From positions 18,392,455-18,456,454 of the forward strand of contig CM053329.1 of assembly GCA_028583605.1 (NCBI GenBank): a stretch of 64,000 nucleotides of DNA, written 5' to 3'. This DNA is from Dastarcus helophoroides. Lineage: Eukaryota > Arthropoda > Insecta > Coleoptera > Bothrideridae. Numbering within the stretch: the first letter of the stretch is position 1; each line of letters begins with the position of its first letter. Below are positions 58,290 through 64,000 of the stretch, one piece after another. A program made the position numbers and the translations under genes. The notes under the pieces were generated by a model that did no database searches, was not told the origin of the DNA, and saw only the letters and a program-made list of their open reading frames with translations.

Positions 58290-60258
58290 TAAATTCAAGG
58301 AAATATTTAGGGCTCTGATTAGATTCAAATCTAATAGAACGAATCAGACAGTAGATGGATTTGGTAACTAAGATTTAGGGTGTCTGCGTCCCTTTAATAA
58401 GCTTTTTGATGGAGAAATTGGTAACTTGGTAGATCTGAAGGTGATAAATGTACATACGCTTCTATCAAGATTTAGCAATTATTTGATGGTGGCCCTTGTC
58501 GTTATCTGTATAGCTATACAAACCTTTACGAATTTCTCAAAACGTGTAATCTTCAGATTTGAAGTACCTTCGCAACTAATAACCCGAGGAAATTAAAAAA
58601 AATACACAGAGGATGAAAAAAATTAAAGTTCATTAACCAATTTATTGCTTCCCTTTTTTTTCAAATCCTCTCAATGAAGATATTCACGATCTGGATATTT
58701 TACGAAATATTTAGACGATAAGCAAGCTCTGTTGTCAAAAATTTTGACCATAAAGCTGTAGGCTATCCAAGTGCCAAATTTCTAAAAGGATTGATATTTC
58801 TTTAGAAAGAATATCTTCTCTTCACATCAAATTTGTCAATTAATGAAGAAGCTTCCAATCTCGAGTTTATAAACTTATGAATTTCTAAGTCGATTTATAC
58901 AAGTGACTTTAAATCAGATATATTACTTGATTGTTAATCTTTAATTTTTACTTTTTAAATGCAAGTTTCTTCATCGATAAACAATTAGATTAACCGTAGG
59001 GAGATAAATGTCGGGACCCAGCTAATAAAAATAATAAAAACTTGTAAACAAATCAGCTGTAAATAATTTCAAATTTCTTTAATTGACTGATCTGGTTTTC
59101 TGAAAGGAGATGCAGACGATAAAGAAGCTCATTGAAGTATCTGCTGACAAAACTATTGACCTTACAGCCCCAAGTACATCTTCCAGTTTTTTGGGTATCG
59201 GATTTCTAAGTGAGATTTTTCTCTAGAGAAAATTTCTCCAAATCAGATATAATCAAATAAATCAAATGTCTCCTTTTTCAAGCTTCCTTCGTGAAGAAAT
59301 TTGTGTTTTGGCTTCAATTCTCCTGAATGCGACAACGATTAAAAAAAGATTTGAAAAAGTGATCTGGAACTGAATGAAATAGCTAGACAAGAGGTAGCTT
59401 GTTAATTAGCATGTTGATCTAAATCTCCCTTCAAGTTTTTTTTTAACGAAGCAAATGATGATTTGCAGATTTGACGGTAACGAAAGCATATCTGCTGCCA
59501 ATGAGATTTGACCAATGCTAATTGGTAGTATTTTCCTGCCTCCATAGGTCAGGCATTTTTGAATTTCTTCAAAATCTGTAGTCTTCAGAATACATTTTTG
59601 CATCAACTGGATTTCTAAATTGATGAAGAAATTCGGAACCTTTTGATTGCAAGTAGCCATCTGGGCAAATCGAAGGAAAATGCAACTAGTAACTAAATGA
59701 ATTTGAAGAGGCAAAAGAATCCATTAACTACTAGCAGTTGCATTCATGAACAAATCTGCTTTATGACTCTTGAAATCTCCTTTATGAAAAAAAACCATTA
59801 TATAGAAGATTCCATAGAAAAAACAAACGATGAAGAACTTCATTAAAATTTGTGCTGACAAATATGTTGCCCATGAAACCCGAAGTGTATCTAGAACGGG
59901 TTCTGCAGATCCCAAGCTATCATTTTCAGAGAGATATCTCTCTGAAGGTGATAGCTTGGCTGTCGAAATGCGTTAGAGCAACCTTTATTGTGTTTTTTAA
60001 TCTTTCTTGATTTCAGGGGACTAGTTTTGTATCCTGGTAAGGTTTTTTCCCCTAAAGGACTATTTTTACTTCAAATCAGATTTGCCAACTGATAAAAAAT
60101 GTTCTAATCTAAAAGTTACATGTTTACAAATTTTTAAATCGAGATTTCTTTGGCAAAAAACTTGCTCCAAATCAGATTTATTATGACATTTTTTTTTCTT
60201 AACATCTTCTTGCCAATTCTTACAAATCAGAATTGTTACTTGATGAAGGAATTTATCA
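58290..60258 (+). repeat. Degenerate repeat of about 350-400 bp
   Basis: The segment GAAGCTCATTGAAGTATCTG + CTGACAAAACTATTGACC (59117) has diverged relatives near 58716, 59485 and 59829. Accompanying words (AAATCAGATATA, TTGATGAAGAAATT, AATTTCTAAGTCGA) repeat in the same order. Copies are perhaps 60-70% alike with indels. Minus-strand frames of 102 and 63 codons run through it and have no support. Confidence 0.6.
59911..60031. mobile_element. Foldback MITE family 1, copy h (mostly one arm)
   Basis: A short left part (CCAAGCTATCATTTTCAGAG) meets a right arm (CTCTGAAGGTGATAGCTTGG, GTCGAAATGCGTTAGAGCAA, TCTTTCTTGATTTCAGGGGA). The outer terminus is missing. Confidence 0.75.
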
Positions 60259-60259
60259 T

Positions 60260-61270
60260 CTCCTCTCTTCCCTTCTCTTCGCTTCTTTCTTCTTCTCTTA
60301 TCTTCTCTTCCCTTCTCTTCGCTTCTTTCTTCTTCCTTTATCTTCTCTTCCCTTCTCTTCTCTTCTCTTCTCTTCTCTTCTCTTCTCTTCTCTTCTCTTC
60401 TCTTCTCTTCTCTTCTCTTCTCTTCTCTTCTCTTCTCTTCTCTTCTCTTCACTTCTCTTCTCTTCTCGTCTCTTCTCGTCTCTTCTCGTCTCTTCTCGTC
60501 TCTTCTCGTCTCTTCTCGTCTCTTCTCGTCTCTTCTCGTCTCTTCTCGTCTCTTCTCGTCTCTTCTCGTCTCTTCTCGTCTCTTCTCGTCTCTTCTCGTC
60601 TCTTCTCGTCTCGTCTCGTCTCGTCTCGTCTCGTCTCGTCTCGTCTCGTCTCGTCTCTTCTCTTCTCTACTCTTCTCTTCTCTTCTCTTCTCTTCTCTTC
60701 TCTTCTCTTCTCTTCTCTTCTCTTCTCTTCTCTTCTCTTCTCTTCTCTTCTCTTCTCTTCTCTTCTCTTCTCTTCTCTTCTCTTCTCTTCTCTTCTCTTC
60801 TCTTCTCTTCTCTTCTCTTCTCTTCTCTTCTCTTCTCTTCTCTTCTCTTCTCTTCTCTTCTCTTCTCTTCTCTTCTCTTCTCTTCTCTTCTCTTCTCTTC
60901 TCTTCTCTTCTCTTCTCTTCTCTTCTCTTCTCTTCTCTTCTCTTCTCTTCTCTTCTCTTCTCTTCTCTTCTCTTCTCTTCTCTTCTCTTCTCTTCTCTTC
61001 TCTTCTCTTCTCTTCTCTTCTCTTCTCTTCTCTTCTCTTCTCTTCTCTTCTCTTCTCTTCTCTTCTCTTCTCTTCTCTTCTCTTCTCTTCTCTTCTCTTC
61101 TCTTCTCTTCTCTTCTCTTCTCTTCTCTTCTCTTCTCTTCTCTTCTCTTCTCTTCTCTTCTCTTCTCTTCTCTTCTCTTCTCTTCTCTTCTCTTCTCTTC
61201 TCTCTCTTCCCTTCTCTTCTTTCTCTTCTCTTCTCTTCTCTTCTCTTCTGTTCTCTTCTCTTCTCTTCTC
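60260..61270 (+). repeat. Second (TCTTC)n / AAGAG array
   Basis: Starts degenerate (CCCTTCTCTTCGCTTCTTTC), then pure TCTTC, then the same TCTCGTCTCT decamer (60465-60607), then TCTCG pentamers (to about 60657), then about 540 bp of nearly perfect TCTTC to 61200. Same orientation and variant set as the array at 55878-58273. Confidence 0.97.
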
Positions 61271-62229
61271 ATATTTAGGTAATGAATTAATTTATGAACT
61301 GATTCTAAGATACGAATAAGATCGATTTATTTAAAAACCCATTGCTTCAAATTAACTTAAAGAATAAATTGGTCATGAACTATTATCCTTTGGATGCCCT
61401 TTAATATAAAACGATTGTCAACAGGAACGGATTAACTTCTGCGAAAGCACATGTTGCATGCTCTTAAGTCCGCTGGAACTGCATTAGCATTAGCATTTTG
61501 GTTGTATGTTTCTTCCTACCAAAATCACCTTCATGGCAAAATTAGATAGAGGGTTTAAAAGTGACAAAATCGCCTTTGCTTTGATTAGATTTGGCCAAGT
61601 CTCATCGCTTAAGCTTGCCACTTATATTTCTAAATTTAATGATTCAGGAAACTGAAAAAAGATGCAAGAGATGGATCTTATGACATATCGCTTTTTCCTT
61701 TTAAATCTTCTTAGCATTCTGGTAAGCCAAACGAAGGAACACAGCTTTCACTGAGTGAGTTTTTGTCAAATTTTGCTCCTAATATATGGGCGATTTCGTT
61801 ATTCACCTTTACCTTGATATCTTCCAATCGTTTGGTTTTTAAATAAAAACTTGGATGATTTGAAAGAGAAGACCAGTGGGAGTAGTGTCAAAATTTTTCA
61901 TAAATCAAAACAAAATGATATTTACAGTTATGCGTTTTGCTTGTTAAAATGATTTCTAGAATTTCAAAACTGGAGAAAAGATCAAGACCGCGTAATATGA
62001 ACAAATGTAATTAGAAAAATGTTTTGAGCTATCTGCTTATTTAATAGCCTGTACAGTCGGTTATAAATTTTAATCTGTCTCAACTTCGTTTGAGAATCGT
62101 TCCCATAAATCCGCTAAAAATCTAATTTATCCTTCACAAGGGAAACGCTTATTGCCTTCGGCTGGCCTAATTGAAATTTACGTTTTCCAATAAGCCGACT
62201 CCCCTTTCCGTTTTAAATTTAAAACTAAT
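61271..62229. other. Unique and degenerate-repeat DNA
   Basis: The first part (to about 61700) keeps traces of the 350-400 bp repeat (GATTAGATTTGGCCAAGTCT, ATTTCTAAATTTAATGATTC). The rest is unique AT-rich DNA with no gene recognised. Confidence 0.4.
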
Positions 62230-62620
62230 TTAAAAACTAGAATCAACTCTTGCCGCTGCCGGATCCCTCCAAATTAGGGCCGGATCATCCCTTGCCGTAG
62301 GTGGCGGTTGCTTTACGGCGCCTAAAGGGACCTGTAACTCGTGGGCGCCATGTTGTAATTGCCCCAACGTCCGAAGTTAGCAGCCCCTATTGTTCAATAA
62401 TGCATGTGATTTAGTGTTCACGGGGTGGGCGAGGTTGCCTTTCTCCGACTAACACCTGAACCCACGTCGGGCATTTGTTTATGATTGGGTTGGGCGAAGC
62501 GCATTAGTCAAGGATGCCATGCCGTAATGATGTGGAAGGCATTTAACATGTCGGAACGATGCGCTTTGCTGATTCATGTGAGAGCTCGACGGGTTATTAT
62601 AAGTTTGGGTTGAGACATGG
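62230..62620. promoter_or_regulatory. GC-rich unique island, candidate conserved non-coding DNA
   Basis: The most GC-rich block of the window (CCTTGCCGTAGGTGGCGGTT, CTTTACGGCGCCTAAAGGGA, CCTGTAACTCGTGGGCGCCA, GGGGTGGGCGAGGTTGCCTT), of high complexity. CCTGTAACTCGTGGGCGCC reaches no open frame. Reads as a conserved element or promoter-like region; no TATA or initiator could be assigned. Confidence 0.3.
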
Positions 62621-63129
62621 TCGATAATAGAACTGAAGATTAATAAATACACGAAGAAACCATGGCGTTTTTTGAGCTCAATCCAAAAGATGGCGGCGAA
62701 AATTGAACTCTAGAGCAAACATCGTTATATTTTTGAACTCTTCTGTTAGACTGAACAAATATCATGACATTCCATTGGTTCAAACCTGAAGTTTAAATTC
62801 TGACATAGGATTAAAATGATTGAACTGTCCCAATGCAAATGAAGCTTTAACTAGTAACAGTTCTCATTTAATATTAGTGGATATCAACCCGATGCGAAAT
62901 ATGCTTAATTTTAACTAATTATCGAAGAGAAGTGAAACTTTCTCATCCAAGAAAGGCCTCATCTCTGCGTCAGTGTTTAATCAATCTTCACTTCCGTTGC
63001 TCTCCAGGTCTGGGACCAATTTATGATAAACCACATCATTAAAGCAGTCAGAAGATTTAGTTCAGTGCTCTAGCACTCATTCATTTGGAAAAGGGATACG
63101 AATTTAGTAAAGAATGTGTAACAAAGCAA
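62621..63129. other. Unique AT-rich DNA
   Basis: Nothing recognised. Confidence 0.4.
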
Positions 63130-63480
63130 TTGAGACTGAGGCTAATCTCCTTCACGTCTTGGCGCCGATCGCGCACACATTTTACCCTGTCCAACAAATT
63201 ACAATTATCTGGAAGTGACGAAGGGCCTCCAGACGACACAGCGCTATTGTGAAATTTCATCCCCCATCCCGCCCTGTCGTCGATTGCAGGAAAGGATGCA
63301 CTCCGCTATCTCGCTAACAAAAATATGTAGCAATACACGCCAGCCCGGCTGATATTTATAGCATAGTTCGGCCTTTTCCCCTACCGTTACGGAGCTTGAG
63401 ATTAAAACCCATAACTTATATTTTATTTTGGCCTTTCTGTCTTGTGCGGTCGATTGCTCTCGAAAGTTTTTCACAACTTG
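63130..63480. promoter_or_regulatory. GC-richer unique island
   Basis: High-complexity sequence (GTCTTGGCGCCGATCGCGCA, GGGCCTCCAGACGACACAGC, CATCCCGCCCTGTCGTCGAT). A 76-codon minus-strand frame (63244-63474) crosses it without family or splice support. Candidate conserved element. Confidence 0.25.
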
Positions 63481-63638
63481 CCGCGCAATGACGCTTTTCT
63501 TTCCGCCTTAATGACTTCCAAACTTTCAAGTAGTTTAATTGGCCCATTAGTCTGCACACTCACAGGATAAATTAGTTTGCACAATGCCCTCATAGCGATT
63601 CGGCTGGGAACATTTCCAATAAATTTCCTGGGATTTAC

Positions 63639-63807
63639 CACCGAAGTTGCCGCCATTATACGTATTAAATGTAACAAAGCAAATTATTATTTTTATCATT
63701 AATGTTAAAAGCAAACTAGTATGGGTCTTGAAAGCTTCCATCATGATATCTTCCGAGTTTGGATCGGTCAGGGAATAATCCAGTTTAAAATCTTTGTTGC
63801 CTGCCAT
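63639..63807 (-). CDS. Possible exon, unknown protein
   Basis: On the minus strand a frame opens with an ATG at 63807 (MAGNKDFKLDYSLTDPNSED...). It continues through a polar stretch and a hydrophobic segment (LLLTLMIKIIICFVTF) that could be a membrane helix, and reaches a donor-like GGTG|GTAAAT at 63638. A good acceptor (GTTTCCACTAATGGCAG) overlaps the ATG, so it could instead be an internal exon. Unspliced, the frame continues to 63547. No family recognised. Confidence 0.23.
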
Positions 63808-64000
63808 TAGTGGAAACTTCTTGATCAATTAGGAATGAAGAACTCAGTCCTTCAATCATACAGGAGGCGTCGATCTATAAAATTGCCGAAGAGGGTAAAG
63901 CGCACTTTCTACTTTAATCTACGGTTATCGTCGACTGTCCACCGATCATCGCTGCGGAAGAGATAGTTCCTTAAATTTTGGGCAAGAAGACTGTAAAGAT
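63808..64000. other. Unique DNA at the window edge
   Basis: A TATA-like CTATAAAAT on the plus strand (about 63876-63884) is the only suggestive element. No gene can be assigned. Confidence 0.3.

Noticed and set aside
55836..58328. Very long open frames (about 818 and 797 codons) of SSLLF and RREEK
   Set aside because: They are translations of a stop-free pentamer array; both strands and several frames are open at once.
59406..59714. 102-codon minus-strand frame
   Set aside because: It lies in a degenerate tandem repeat, its start is weak and sister copies do not keep it open.
60066..61319. Frames of up to 389 codons across the second pentamer array
   Set aside because: Same artefact of (TCTTC)n; no splice, start or family support.
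1..64000. Telomeric (TTAGG)n, rRNA, complete transposase, reverse transcriptase or viral genes
   Set aside because: Looked for by reading the frames and sequence; no telomere-like run, rRNA-like block or recognisable catalytic motif was seen.

Overview
The window is eukaryotic, non-bacterial DNA: AT-rich, with no operon or ribosome-binding-site structure, and dominated by tandem repeats, short inverted-repeat (MITE-like) elements and simple-sequence DNA. The style (23-bp and 22-bp minisatellites with higher-order structure, AAGAG-type pentamer arrays, foldback elements, tRNA-derived fragments, AT-rich unique DNA with scattered higher-GC islands) suggests an arthropod, most likely an insect with a repeat-rich genome. 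That assignment is inference from style; no gene identifies the species. I found no complete protein-coding gene. Nearly all long open frames are by-products of repeats that lack stop codons.

Layout from left to right. 15-588: two tandem copies of a MITE-like unit with a 31-bp inverted terminal repeat. 588-4420: satellite with 333-650 bp spacing. 4421-5400: mostly unique DNA with the best exon candidate of the window (4711-4842, +). 5400-8960: repeat of two alternating unit types. 9044-9190: hairpin. 9200-10120: unique DNA with a candidate minus-strand exon (9447-9611). 10125-14200: 23-bp minisatellite in 337/360-bp higher-order units, then 471-bp and 107-bp sub-arrays. 14200-16750: unique DNA with a tRNA-like relic. 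16755-26130: a very large 22-bp minisatellite, interrupted by a hexamer tract and containing a 196-bp-arm palindrome. 26200-32500: unique DNA, a hairpin element, an 8-bp microsatellite and GC-richer islands. 32500-40200: a second tRNA-like relic, six copies of one foldback MITE family, and an eight-copy 172-bp satellite with a three-unit super-period. 40215-41948: near-identical 158-bp array. 42400-43710: local duplications. 44100-46700: GC-richer islands, a seven-copy 125-bp array and a recurring 14-base motif. 47050-52560: T-rich array built of about 20-bp sub-units. 52600-55870: unique DNA with islands. 55878-58273 and 60260-61270: (TCTTC)n/AAGAG arrays, the second embedded in a degenerate 350-400 bp repeat. 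61300-64000: unique DNA with islands.

The window reads as a gene desert or very large intron in which many unrelated tandem arrays have grown side by side, separated by sequence islands that look like candidate conserved non-coding or regulatory DNA. The items most worth following up are the long palindrome at 24818-25242, the foldback MITE family, the recurrent motif CCGGCGCATCCACC, the homogenised 158-bp array, the higher-order arrays, and the candidate exons with canonical splice signals.
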